A DNA stretch of 64,000 bases from [Pasteurella] aerogenes (lineage in GTDB: Bacteria > Pseudomonadota > Gammaproteobacteria > Enterobacterales > Pasteurellaceae), in the NCBI GenBank assembly GCA_900637275.1, contig LR134362.1:434001-498000 (forward strand), read 5' to 3'. Shown here piece by piece: positions 7,654 through 15,536 of the stretch. The position numbers and the translations under genes were made by a program. The number at the start of each line of letters is the position of its first letter. Position 1 is the stretch's first letter. The notes below the pieces were generated by a model. It had not been told where the DNA came from and made no database searches. It saw nothing but the letters and a program-made list of their open reading frames with translations.

Positions 7654-9420
7654 ATGATGCGAACTCATTACTGCGGTGCTTTAAACCGTAGCCATATCGG
7701 GCAAGACGTGACCTTAAGCGGCTGGGTGCATAAACGTCGTGATTTAGGTGGATTGATTTTTATTGATATGCGTGATCGCGAGGGGATTGTACAGGTTTGT
7801 TTTGATCCAAAATATCAAGAGGCGCTCACGGCGGCGGCAGCGTTGCGTAATGAATTTTGTATTCAAATTCAAGGCGAAGTGATTGCACGTCCAGAAAACC
7901 AAATTAATAAAAATATGGCAACCGGCGAGGTAGAAGTATTGGCAAAATCCCTGTCGGTTTACAATGCCTCAGAGCCGCTACCGTTGGATTTTAATCAAAA
8001 TAATACGGAAGAACAGCGTTTAAAATACCGTTATTTGGATTTACGTCGCCCGGAAATGGCACAACGTTTAAAAACCCGTGCGAAAATTACCAGCTTTGTG
8101 CGTCGTTTTATGGATGATCATGGTTTTTTGGATATTGAAACTCCAATGTTGACCAAAGCAACGCCAGAGGGCGCACGCGATTATCTGGTCCCAAGCCGCG
8201 TGCATAAAGGCAAGTTCTATGCCTTGCCACAATCGCCGCAATTGTTTAAACAATTGTTGATGATGTCTGGGTTTGATCGTTATTATCAAATCGTAAAATG
8301 TTTCCGTGACGAAGATTTGCGCGCGGATCGCCAACCGGAATTTACCCAAATCGATGTGGAAACGTCATTTTTAACTGCGCCTGAAGTTCGTGCTATTATG
8401 GAAGAAATGGTGCATGGGTTGTGGTTGAATATCATTGGCGTGGATCTTGGTAAGTTCCCAACGATGACTTGGCAAGAAGCAATGCAACGTTTTGGTTCAG
8501 ACAAACCGGATTTGCGCAATCCGTTGGAAATGGTGGATGTGGCAGATATTGTTAAAGATGTGGATTTCAAAGTCTTTAGTGGCCCGGCAAATGATGCGAA
8601 CGGGCGTGTGACTGTAATTCGCGTACCAAATGGCGCGGCGATTACCCGTAAACAAATTGATGAATATACCCAATTCGTCGGTATTTATGGCGCAAAAGGC
8701 TTGGCGTGGTTAAAAGTTAACGAACGTGCTAAGGGGTTGGAAGGTGTGCAAAGTCCGATCGCAAAATTCTTAACGGAAGAAAAATTGACCGCACTTTTGG
8801 ATCGCGTGCAAGCGCAAGATAATGATATTTTATTCTTCGGTGCCGATAAATGGCAAGTGACAACAGATGCGATGGGTGCGTTGCGTTTGAAATTAGGGCG
8901 CGATCTTGGATTGACCCAATTGGATCAATGGGCGCCGCTTTGGGTAATTGATTTCCCAATGTTTGAGCGGGATGAAGAAGGTAATTTAGCGGCGATGCAC
9001 CATCCATTTACTTCGCCAAGAGATTTTACGCCGGAGCAATTGGAAGCGGATCCGACCAGCGCAGTAGCTAATGCGTATGATATGGTCATTAACGGTTATG
9101 AAGTGGGTGGTGGTTCAGTGCGGATTTTTGATCCGAAAATGCAACAAACCGTGTTCCGCATTTTAGGAATTAATGAAAAAGAACAGCGTGAAAAATTCGG
9201 TTTCTTACTCGATGCCTTAAAATTCGGTACGCCACCACATGCCGGTTTAGCCTTTGGTTTAGACCGTTTGACCATGTTGTTAACCGGTACGGAAAATATT
9301 CGTGATGTGATTGCGTTTCCGAAAACAACCGCCGCAGCGTGTTTGATGACGGATGCGCCAAGTGTTGCTAATGCGCAAGCGTTAACCGAATTGGCGATTA
9401 AAACCACAGTAAGCGAATAA
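7654..9420 (+). CDS. aspS: Aspartyl-tRNA synthetase
   Basis: Class II synthetase of the bacterial type, 588 residues. Order of domains: an OB-fold anticodon-binding domain (residues 1-110), motif 2 FRDEDLRADRQPEFTQID near residue 215, the bacterial GAD insertion (about 290-420), and motif 3 GLAFGLDRL near 530. An ATG ATG pair follows AAGGAA; I use the first. The gene is monocistronic between divergent cmoA and a compact GC hairpin terminator. Confidence 0.98.
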   Translation: MMRTHYCGALNRSHIGQDVTLSGWVHKRRDLGGLIFIDMRDREGIVQVCFDPKYQEALTAAAALRNEFCIQIQGEVIARPENQINKNMATGEVEVLAKSLSVYNASEPLPLDFNQNNTEEQRLKYRYLDLRRPEMAQRLKTRAKITSFVRRFMDDHGFLDIETPMLTKATPEGARDYLVPSRVHKGKFYALPQSPQLFKQLLMMSGFDRYYQIVKCFRDEDLRADRQPEFTQIDVETSFLTAPEVRAIMEEMVHGLWLNIIGVDLGKFPTMTWQEAMQRFGSDKPDLRNPLEMVDVADIVKDVDFKVFSGPANDANGRVTVIRVPNGAAITRKQIDEYTQFVGIYGAKGLAWLKVNERAKGLEGVQSPIAKFLTEEKLTALLDRVQAQDNDILFFGADKWQVTTDAMGALRLKLGRDLGLTQLDQWAPLWVIDFPMFERDEEGNLAAMHHPFTSPRDFTPEQLEADPTSAVANAYDMVINGYEVGGGSVRIFDPKMQQTVFRILGINEKEQREKFGFLLDALKFGTPPHAGLAFGLDRLTMLLTGTENIRDVIAFPKTTAAACLMTDAPSVANAQALTELAIKTTVSE

Positions 9421-9466
9421 CAATTGGTAGGTATTTTCCCACCACATTTGTTTTTCGAAAGAAGAT

Positions 9467-9488
9467 TGCCGCCGAAAGGCGGCATTTT
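9467..9488 (+). terminator. Intrinsic terminator of aspS
   Basis: TGCCGCC / GGCGGCA stem with a GAAA tetraloop followed by TTTT, 46 bp past the aspS stop. The end touches the stop codon of the convergent sucrose hydrolase gene. Confidence 0.85.
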
Positions 9489-10935
9489 ATTTATATTCAA
9501 TTGGCGCGGGATAGCCAATTTGCATGGTTAATGGACGGTTAGTGCGGATTTGATTTTGACGTTGTGCGATAAAAAAGCGGGAGGTCATCACTTTTTCGCC
9601 ATGGTTGAGGAAGATTTCCACAATTGAGCGATCAAAGAAAATTTCAACCTCACTTAATGCGTTGATTTCGCAATAACGCTGTGCGCCAAATTGTCGCATC
9701 AGATCCGTTTGTTCGCTTTGTGCGCGATCCAAACAAAGCAGATTTCCGTCATAAGTTAAGCGGAGTTGCTGCGCTTTATCATTGCTGAAAAAATGTAATT
9801 CAAAAGGTTGAGTTTGCGCATCGAATTTGATATAAGCACGATCTAAATCGGCAATTTCTGTGATATTTTCGAGAGTAATTGTCGAAAGTGCGGTCATTTT
9901 TTGATAGATTTTTTCAATTGGTTTTTGATAAATTCTTCGATTTTCTATATTTAATCGACGTGGTAGAGTGAGCATGGAATGCCATTTATAGACATCTGTC
10001 GGATAGGTTAAATCCGGCAAGCCACACCATGCCAGCATAATTGTTTCTACGCCGGAAAAGGTTTGCGGTGCATAAAAATCAAAGCCTTGATCCAATTCGT
10101 CAATATATTCAGCTTCAAAGTTTAGCGCGTTCAATTTACCGAGAGCGTAAGTGGCGTGGTAGTTATTTTGATATTGGTGCGCTTCGCGCGGTTTACCTTG
10201 CGGAGACCAAATAAAAATATCTTGTTTCATTTGTGAGGAATGAAATAAATCCGGGCATTCCCACATAAATACATGGCGATTATCAAAGGCAGCAACTTGC
10301 AGTTCTCCAAGTAATCGTGGCGTATCTTTTAAATCATTCATTTCAAATACCAGCGCAGTGCCGCTTAAATCTTCCCGTTGTGCGCCGCAAACGAAGCGAA
10401 TTTTTCCATCTGTCGTTTTAAATGGTTTCGGATCGCGCACATGTTCGGTATAGCCTTTTGGTGCTTGGTGAAGGAGCGGACGTTTGCTGATTAATCGCCC
10501 ATCTTTGCTAAAAATCGCTAAATTTTGATAAGGCACCCGTTGATTATCTGCGGTGCGACGGGTATTGCCGGTATAAAATACAGCGATTTGTTCTCCCACC
10601 AACAACGCGCCACCGGAATAGCAACCGTGGCTTTCAAATAATTCGCAAGGAATGAGATCGTCTGCGGCTTGAAAATGGTGAAAATCCGTGGTGGTAAAAT
10701 GTTTCCAATGTTTCATACCATGTAGTGCATCAAAGGGAAACCATTGATAAAAAACATGAAATTTTTCGCCATCAAATAAAAGCCCATTCGGATCGTTAAG
10801 TAATCCAGTTGGCGGTGCAAGGTGGTAAATCGGACGATAATCCTGATCTTGTGCAACCGTTTCGGCAATCTGTTGTAATTCATTTGGTTCGGCGGCATAA
10901 AGGCTTTTATATTTACCGTTATTAAAAATTATCAT
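9487..10935 (-). CDS. scrB: Sucrose-6-phosphate hydrolase / invertase (GH32)
   Basis: Glycoside hydrolase family 32 enzyme that splits sucrose(-6-phosphate) into glucose(-6-phosphate) and fructose. The 482-residue protein has the GH32 triad: nucleophile D in LLNDPNGLLF (about residue 46), the RDP motif in HVRDPKPF, and the acid/base E in WECPDLF. There is no signal peptide, so it acts in the cytoplasm. The start follows GAGGTCACT; a longer frame upstream lacks a ribosome site. It follows the fructokinase gene by 44 bp, which would consume the fructose released. Whether the natural substrate is sucrose, its phosphate or a short fructan cannot be read from sequence. Confidence 0.9.
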   Translation of the reverse strand: MIIFNNGKYKSLYAAEPNELQQIAETVAQDQDYRPIYHLAPPTGLLNDPNGLLFDGEKFHVFYQWFPFDALHGMKHWKHFTTTDFHHFQAADDLIPCELFESHGCYSGGALLVGEQIAVFYTGNTRRTADNQRVPYQNLAIFSKDGRLISKRPLLHQAPKGYTEHVRDPKPFKTTDGKIRFVCGAQREDLSGTALVFEMNDLKDTPRLLGELQVAAFDNRHVFMWECPDLFHSSQMKQDIFIWSPQGKPREAHQYQNNYHATYALGKLNALNFEAEYIDELDQGFDFYAPQTFSGVETIMLAWCGLPDLTYPTDVYKWHSMLTLPRRLNIENRRIYQKPIEKIYQKMTALSTITLENITEIADLDRAYIKFDAQTQPFELHFFSNDKAQQLRLTYDGNLLCLDRAQSEQTDLMRQFGAQRYCEINALSEVEIFFDRSIVEIFLNHGEKVMTSRFFIAQRQNQIRTNRPLTMQIGYPAPIEYK

Positions 10936-10979
10936 AGTGACCTCAAGAGATAAAATAAAGGAGGCAATAGCCTCCACCT

Positions 10980-11906
10980 TTAATGATTTAGGAACGCTGC
11001 CAGTTGCGCTTGATTCGGCAGGGCGGACATGGCGCCTTTAGCAGTCGTCGCCAGTGCGCCACAGGCGTTGGCTTGACGAATAATTTGCTCTAACACTGTC
11101 GTTTGCTGCCAGTCGGTATGCTGCGATAAGCCGGCTAATAATCCACCTACAAAAGCATCCCCGGCACCGGTGGTATCAACCGGTTGTAATGCTTTGCCGG
11201 CAATTACTGCTTTTTTGCCTTGTAAATGATACAAGGCGCCGTCTTTGCCGAGGGTGACGATAATTAATTTTTGCGGATAACGTGCGGTGATGTTATTGAA
11301 TGCCTTTTCTAGGCTGTCGCAATCAGTCAATAGAGTTAATTCTTCTTCAGAAAATTTCAACACATCAGCGAGTGCAACTGCTTGTAATACCACGGATTTC
11401 ATTTCATCTTGACTTTGCCACAGACTTTCGCGCAAATTCGGATCAAAAGATACATTGCCACCGGCGTCACGAATGGCTTGCATTGCGCTTAATGTGGCAG
11501 TTCGAGTGGGTTCGTTAATAAGGGCGATAGAGCAACAATGTAACCATTCGCCAGTACCAAATTTTGGCAGATCAGAAACAGTTAAAAATTGATCCGCACT
11601 TGGGTTGACCATAAAGGTAAAGCTGCGTTCACCATGGGTGAGTCCAACGACAACGGTTGAGGTGCGATGTTGTGGATCGAGGAACATAAAATCGGTGTTT
11701 ACTTTTTCCTGTTGCAGCGTTTGTTGCATAAACTCGCCGAGTGGATCTTGTCCAACGCGCCCGATAAATGCACTATTACCACCCAAACGCGCCACACCTA
11801 CTGCCACGTTTGCCGGCGCGCCACCTGCACAGCGTAAATAGTGTTGCTCACCATCGGGAATTAAATCTACCACTGCATCGCCTAGCACCCAAATTCTGTT
11901 TGTCAT
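10980..11906 (-). CDS. scrK: Fructokinase (PfkB/ribokinase family)
   Basis: Phosphorylates fructose to fructose-6-phosphate. The 308-residue PfkB-family product has the N-terminal GGAPANVAVGVARLGG signature and the C-terminal DTTGAGDAFVGGLLAGL motif with the catalytic D. I start at MTNRIWVLGD, preceded by GAGGGTAAC. It lies upstream of the sucrose hydrolase gene in the same orientation. No sugar transporter or PTS gene is next to the pair in this window, so uptake must be encoded elsewhere. Confidence 0.9.
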   Translation of the reverse strand: MTNRIWVLGDAVVDLIPDGEQHYLRCAGGAPANVAVGVARLGGNSAFIGRVGQDPLGEFMQQTLQQEKVNTDFMFLDPQHRTSTVVVGLTHGERSFTFMVNPSADQFLTVSDLPKFGTGEWLHCCSIALINEPTRTATLSAMQAIRDAGGNVSFDPNLRESLWQSQDEMKSVVLQAVALADVLKFSEEELTLLTDCDSLEKAFNNITARYPQKLIIVTLGKDGALYHLQGKKAVIAGKALQPVDTTGAGDAFVGGLLAGLSQHTDWQQTTVLEQIIRQANACGALATTAKGAMSALPNQAQLAAFLNH

Positions 11907-11936
11907 ATTGTTACCCTCAAAAAAACGATAAAAATA

Positions 11937-11957
11937 ACCGCACTTTAAAAGTGCGGT
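11937..11957 (-). terminator. Uptake-signal hairpin ending tyrS
   Basis: Arms ACCGCACTTT and AAAGTGCGGT are separated by one base, with a T-rich stretch after it on the minus strand. It lies 11 bp past the tyrS stop and 30 bp before the fructokinase start. Confidence 0.65.
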
Positions 11958-11968
11958 CAAAATAAATG

Positions 11969-13156
11969 TTATTTTACCGTGATACGTGCAAATTTACGCT
12001 TACCCACCTGATAAACCGCTGTACCAGAGGTGATGATCAATTTGCTGTCTTCGACTTTTTCACCATCAATTTTTACCCCGCCTTGTTTTACCATGCGGAT
12101 GGCTTCAGAAGTGGATTCAACTAATCCCGCTTCTTTTAACAAGTTGGCTAAGCCGGTTTCACCTTCGAATGTAAATTCCGGCATTTCATCTGGCAACGCG
12201 CCTTTTTGGAAACGATTGATAAATTCTTGTTCCGCTGCTTCAGCTTCTGCATCAGAATGGAAACGAGCAATAATTTCTTTGGCTAACAATACCTTAACGT
12301 CACGCGGGTTGCGGCCGGCTTGGACTTCTTGTTTCAGTTGCGCAATTTCGCTTAATGGACGGAAGGATAATAAATCATACCAATCCCACATTAATTCATC
12401 GGAAATTGACATGATTTTACCAAACATTTCGTTTGGTGCTTCGGTCACGCCAATATAGTTGCCGAGGGATTTAGACATTTTTTTCTCACCGTCCAAACCG
12501 ACCAATAATGGCAAAGTGATTGCTACTTGTGGTTTTTGACCGGCGGATTTTTGCAATTCACGACCCACTAATAAGTTAAATTTTTGGTCGGTTCCACCTA
12601 ACTCAACGTCCGCTTCCAACGCCACGGAATCGTGACCTTGCAATAATGGATAAATAAATTCATGAATAGCAATGGGTTGATTATTAGTAAAACGTTTTTT
12701 GAAATCATCACGTTCCAACATACGCGCCACGGTATAATTCGATGCGAGGCGGATCATGCCTTCGGTACCTAATTGCCCCAGCCATTCGGAGTTAAATACG
12801 ATACGGGTTTTTTGCGGATCAAGAATTTTAAAAATTTGTTGTTTATAGGTTTCCGCATTGCGTAAAACATCTTCGCGAGAAAGTGGCGGGCGTGTCGTAT
12901 TTTTACCAGAAGGATCACCAACCATACCGGTGAAATCCCCGATTAAGAAGATAACTTCATGCCCAAATTGTTGGAATTGACGCAATTTGTTTAACACGAC
13001 GGTATGCCCAAGGTGAATGTCTGGTGCGGTTGGATCCGCGCCTAATTTTACTTTTAATGGACGATTTTCTTTTAATTTTTCAATCAAATCAGCTTCAGAA
13101 AGCACTTCATCTACACCGCGCTTTAGTTCCGCGAGAACGGTATTAATATCAGTCAT
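11969..13156 (-). CDS. tyrS: Tyrosyl-tRNA synthetase (TyrZ-type)
   Basis: Class I synthetase that charges tRNA-Tyr. The 395-residue product has the HIGH-like HLGHTV near residue 48, the KMSKS loop KKMSKSLGN near 230, and an S4-type RNA-binding domain at the C-terminus with MVKQGGVKIDGEKV. The tyrosine-site GGTDQKFN is present. The length fits the shorter TyrZ branch, not the about 424-residue E. coli TyrS. The ATG follows GGAAT. A long leader with a -10 at 13195-13200 and a dyad symmetry upstream suggests regulation. Confidence 0.96.
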   Translation of the reverse strand: MTDINTVLAELKRGVDEVLSEADLIEKLKENRPLKVKLGADPTAPDIHLGHTVVLNKLRQFQQFGHEVIFLIGDFTGMVGDPSGKNTTRPPLSREDVLRNAETYKQQIFKILDPQKTRIVFNSEWLGQLGTEGMIRLASNYTVARMLERDDFKKRFTNNQPIAIHEFIYPLLQGHDSVALEADVELGGTDQKFNLLVGRELQKSAGQKPQVAITLPLLVGLDGEKKMSKSLGNYIGVTEAPNEMFGKIMSISDELMWDWYDLLSFRPLSEIAQLKQEVQAGRNPRDVKVLLAKEIIARFHSDAEAEAAEQEFINRFQKGALPDEMPEFTFEGETGLANLLKEAGLVESTSEAIRMVKQGGVKIDGEKVEDSKLIITSGTAVYQVGKRKFARITVK

Positions 13157-13194
13157 TGCGAATTCCTACTTATTATTTAAAGACTAAACTCTGT

Positions 13195-13246
13195 ATTATA
13201 GAGATTATTCCTAAAATGAAAAGGGCAGTCTCAGGATTTATCCTGA
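13195..13246 (-). promoter_or_regulatory. tyrS promoter with upstream 16-bp dyad
   Basis: On the minus strand a perfect TATAAT (13195-13200) has a weak TTTTCA -35 sixteen bases upstream. Directly before the -35 lies a perfect dyad, TCAGGAT-TT-ATCCTGA (13231-13246). It looks like an operator or activator site; I do not recognise the protein. Confidence 0.45.
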
Positions 13247-13317
13247 ATTTCCCCGATTTGTTAGATGGCGACTTAAATGTTGGTAAGGCGAGCGAAATAT
13301 TTACCACGACATGGGCG

Positions 13318-13382
13318 AAAAAAAGCGTTTCTTTCTGTGGGAAAAGAAACGCTGAAGATTGGAGTGATTATCTATTTTTTAT
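13318..13382 (-). ncRNA. Probable Fur-repressed small RNA (RyhB/HrrF-like)
   Basis: A short transcription unit with its own promoter and terminator and no convincing reading frame. The start falls about 8 nt after a TATCAT -10. The 3' end is a perfect 10-bp terminator stem, GCGTTTCTTT / AAAGAAACGC on the + strand (13325-13334, 13343-13352), followed on the minus strand by seven U. About 65 nt results. The unpaired 5' part contains AUCACUCCAAUCUUC, a C/U-rich stretch able to pair with ribosome binding sites. The Fur box over the -10 makes it a candidate iron-sparing small RNA, the role of RyhB in enterics and HrrF in Haemophilus. I infer the class from architecture, not from a sequence match. 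Confidence 0.72.
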
Positions 13383-13385
13383 GGT

Positions 13386-13418
13386 TTAGATGATAATCGT
13401 TCTCAAATATAAAGTCAA
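13386..13418 (-). promoter_or_regulatory. Promoter and Fur box of the small RNA
   Basis: Minus strand TTGACT (13413-13418), 17-bp spacer, TATCAT (13390-13395). The 19 bases at 13386-13404 match the Fur consensus GATAATGATAATCATTATC at 13 positions, including the uninterrupted core ATGATAATC, and cover the -10. Fur itself is encoded at 58.5-58.9 kb. Confidence 0.75.
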
Positions 13419-13438
13419 TGACAAAATGAAAATAATTC

Positions 13439-14164
13439 TCAATTATTTTTATCCAAGCAAGGAACGCTGTTTTTGAGTAAAAGTGCGGTCGGAATTTGAT
13501 CAGAAAATTGAAATTGCGCTGAATAGGCATACACTTCCACGCCTTCTTGAATTGCTTGGCGCAATAATTTGGCGTAAGCGGGATCAATATATTCTGCCAC
13601 TTTAAATTGATCGAAACCATCGTGCAATCCAGCGAAAAAAATGACCGCTCTTTTGCCAAGTTTTTTCATCGCCATTAATTCGCGCAAATGTTTTTGTCCA
13701 CGTATCGTCACTGCATCAGGAAACATTCCTAAATTATGCTTAACCAAGGTAATGGATTTTACTTCCACATAGCAATCCGGCAGGTTTTCACCTTTTAATA
13801 AAAAGTCAATTCGACTGTTTTCTTCGCCATATTTGACTTCCGGCAAAATGTCCGAATACATGGCTAATTCCTTGATTTGTTTATGTTGTAAGGCTTCAAA
13901 TACCAGTTGATTAGAGCGATGAGTGTTGATACAAACTAATTGCCCGTTTGGTAATGCGGTTAATTCCCAAGAATGCGGATATTTACGCGTTGTGCTGTCA
14001 GAGGTGGAATACCAAATGCGATCGCCGGGCGCACCACAACCAGTCATCGCCCCAGTATTTGCACAATGAATAGTCATAATTTCGCCATTCGCCAATTGCA
14101 CATCAGCAAGAAAACGTTTATAGCGACGCAGTAAAATAGCAGATTGTAAGGTTGGAAATTGCAT
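13439..14164 (-). CDS. sfsA: SfsA family protein (sugar fermentation stimulation protein)
   Basis: Family named for raising maltose use in an E. coli crp background; the molecular function is not settled (a nuclease-like or DNA-binding role has been suggested). The 241-residue product shows the conserved HCANTGAMTGCGAPG, ENSRIDFLL and DCYVEVKSITLV segments. The EVK and ID acidic residues are those of the restriction-nuclease-like fold. The ATG lies just before the tRNA-Arg gene, read in the same direction. The stop is 20 bp before the small-RNA promoter. Confidence 0.93.
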   Translation of the reverse strand: MQFPTLQSAILLRRYKRFLADVQLANGEIMTIHCANTGAMTGCGAPGDRIWYSTSDSTTRKYPHSWELTALPNGQLVCINTHRSNQLVFEALQHKQIKELAMYSDILPEVKYGEENSRIDFLLKGENLPDCYVEVKSITLVKHNLGMFPDAVTIRGQKHLRELMAMKKLGKRAVIFFAGLHDGFDQFKVAEYIDPAYAKLLRQAIQEGVEVYAYSAQFQFSDQIPTALLLKNSVPCLDKNN

Positions 14165-14189
14165 AGGATGTATCTGAAAAAAATAAAAA

Positions 14190-14266
14190 TGGCACGCCCT
14201 ATTGGATTCGAACCAATGACCTACGGCTTAGAAGGCCGTTGCTCTATCCAGCTGAGCTAAGGGCGC
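14190..14266 (-). tRNA. tRNA-Arg (anticodon TCT)
   Basis: 77-nt cloverleaf with encoded CCA. Acceptor GCGCCCT pairs with AGGGCGT through one G-U end pair. Anticodon arm CGGCC-TTCTAAG-CCG-type with TCT; T arm GGTTCGAATCC. It is 24 bp downstream of tRNA-Pro. Confidence 0.97.
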
Positions 14267-14290
14267 ATTTCAAATGGATATACAAAGAAG

Positions 14291-14367
14291 TGGTCGGCGA
14301 GATAGGATTTGAACCTACGACCCACTGGTCCCAAACCAGTTGCGCTACCAAACTGCGCTACTCGCCG
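14291..14367 (-). tRNA. tRNA-Pro (anticodon TGG)
   Basis: 77-nt cloverleaf with encoded CCA. Acceptor CGGCGAG / CTCGCCG, anticodon loop TTTGGGA with TGG, T arm GGTTCAAATCC. First gene of a two-tRNA unit with tRNA-Arg. Confidence 0.97.
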
Positions 14368-14380
14368 ACGAATGTGTAGC

Positions 14381-14408
14381 ATTATAATTTTCTTTCGCCA
14401 GCAGTCAA
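14381..14408 (-). promoter_or_regulatory. Promoter of the tRNA-Pro/tRNA-Arg unit
   Basis: Minus strand TTGACT (14403-14408), 16-bp spacer, TATAAT (14381-14386), 14 bp before the tRNA-Pro 5' end. Close to consensus, as expected for a stable-RNA promoter. Confidence 0.8.
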
Positions 14409-14525
14409 TGAATTTTTTAGGTTTTTCGTTCAATCGCTCAAATTTATTCCAATTAGGGTTACATAAAATGCTTTTTTCTGACAAAATAGCAAACGTTTAC
14501 TTGCAGATTGTAAAAGGATCAAAGA

Positions 14526-15377
14526 ATGGTAGCTAAAGTGATTTCCGGTACGGAACTTTCCAAAAAAATTAAACAAGAGGTGGCGCAAAAAATTCAGCAG
14601 TATGTGTCGCAAGGTTATCGCCCTGCCGGATTAGCAGTGATTTTAGTTGGTGCCGACCCGGCATCGCAGGTTTATGTACAAAGTAAACGTAAAAGTTGTG
14701 AGGAAATTGGCTTTTATTCCAAATCTTATGATTTGCCGGAGTCCACTTCGCAACAAGAATTGTTAGAATTGATTGATAAACTTAATCAAGACAATGCTAT
14801 CGATGGGATTTTGGTGCAATTGCCATTACCGGCACATATTGATTCCACATTAGTAATTGAAGCTATTGCGCCAGAAAAAGATGTGGACGGTTTTCATCCT
14901 TATAATGTCGGTCGTTTGTGTCAACGTATTCCAACATTACGCGCTTGTACGCCTTATGGGGTGATGAAATTATTGGAAACCACCGGTGTAGATTTATATG
15001 GGCAGCATGCGGTGATTGTTGGTGCATCAAATATTGTCGGACGTCCAATGGCGTTGGAATTATTGTTAGCAGGTTGTACTGTTACGGTGACCCATCGTTT
15101 TACCAAGGATTTGCAATATCATGTGCGCCAAGCGGATATTTTAGTGGTCGCAGTTGGAAAACCGGAATTTATTCCGGGTGAGTGGATTAAAGAGGGGGCG
15201 ATCGTGATTGATGTGGGAATTAATCGCGTAGATGGTAAACTCAAAGGCGATGTGGAATACGATGTAGCAAGTCAAAAAGCCGCATTTATTACACCGGTTC
15301 CCGGTGGCGTCGGTCCGATGACGGTAGCAATGTTGATGCATAATACCTTGACCTCCTATCAAAATCGACTCAAATAA
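14526..15377 (+). CDS. folD: Methylenetetrahydrofolate dehydrogenase / methenyl-THF cyclohydrolase
   Basis: Bifunctional enzyme of one-carbon metabolism giving 10-formyl-THF, NADP-dependent, cytoplasmic. The 283-residue product has YVQSKRKSCEEIGF with the catalytic Lys, DGILVQLPLPAHID, GASNIVGRPMALELL (dinucleotide loop) and the C-terminal PVPGGVGPMTVAMLM. The ATG follows AAAGGATCAAAG. The gene is monocistronic and divergent from the tRNA-Pro/Arg unit. Confidence 0.98.
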   Translation: MVAKVISGTELSKKIKQEVAQKIQQYVSQGYRPAGLAVILVGADPASQVYVQSKRKSCEEIGFYSKSYDLPESTSQQELLELIDKLNQDNAIDGILVQLPLPAHIDSTLVIEAIAPEKDVDGFHPYNVGRLCQRIPTLRACTPYGVMKLLETTGVDLYGQHAVIVGASNIVGRPMALELLLAGCTVTVTHRFTKDLQYHVRQADILVVAVGKPEFIPGEWIKEGAIVIDVGINRVDGKLKGDVEYDVASQKAAFITPVPGGVGPMTVAMLMHNTLTSYQNRLK

Positions 15378-15468
15378 CATCCATCATTAAGCGATCCTTG
15401 GGCTGAATTTTCCCATAAAAACAAGGTGATCGCTTACCTATTTGGGTATATTTTTCTAAGTCTGTCAT

Positions 15469-15496
15469 ATATTTCCGTGCGGAAATATGGTATGCT
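15469..15496 (+). promoter_or_regulatory. hypB promoter region with 20-bp perfect dyad
   Basis: ATATTTCCG-TG-CGGAAATAT (15469-15488) is perfectly symmetric. It ends two bases before a TATGCT -10-like hexamer (15491-15496), so a bound protein would cover the promoter spacer. The dyad does not match NikR, FNR, CRP or Fur sites known to me. The hypB ATG is 41 bp downstream of the -10 and follows GAGGTG. Confidence 0.55.
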
Positions 15497-15536
15497 AAAT
15501 GTCCATATCGAGACTAACATCACATTGAGGTGAATT

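Noticed and set aside
13156..13389. 77-codon open frame on the + strand between tyrS and sfsA
   Set aside because: It starts within the tyrS ribosome-site region, has no ribosome site of its own, and runs antisense through a promoter, Fur box and terminator.
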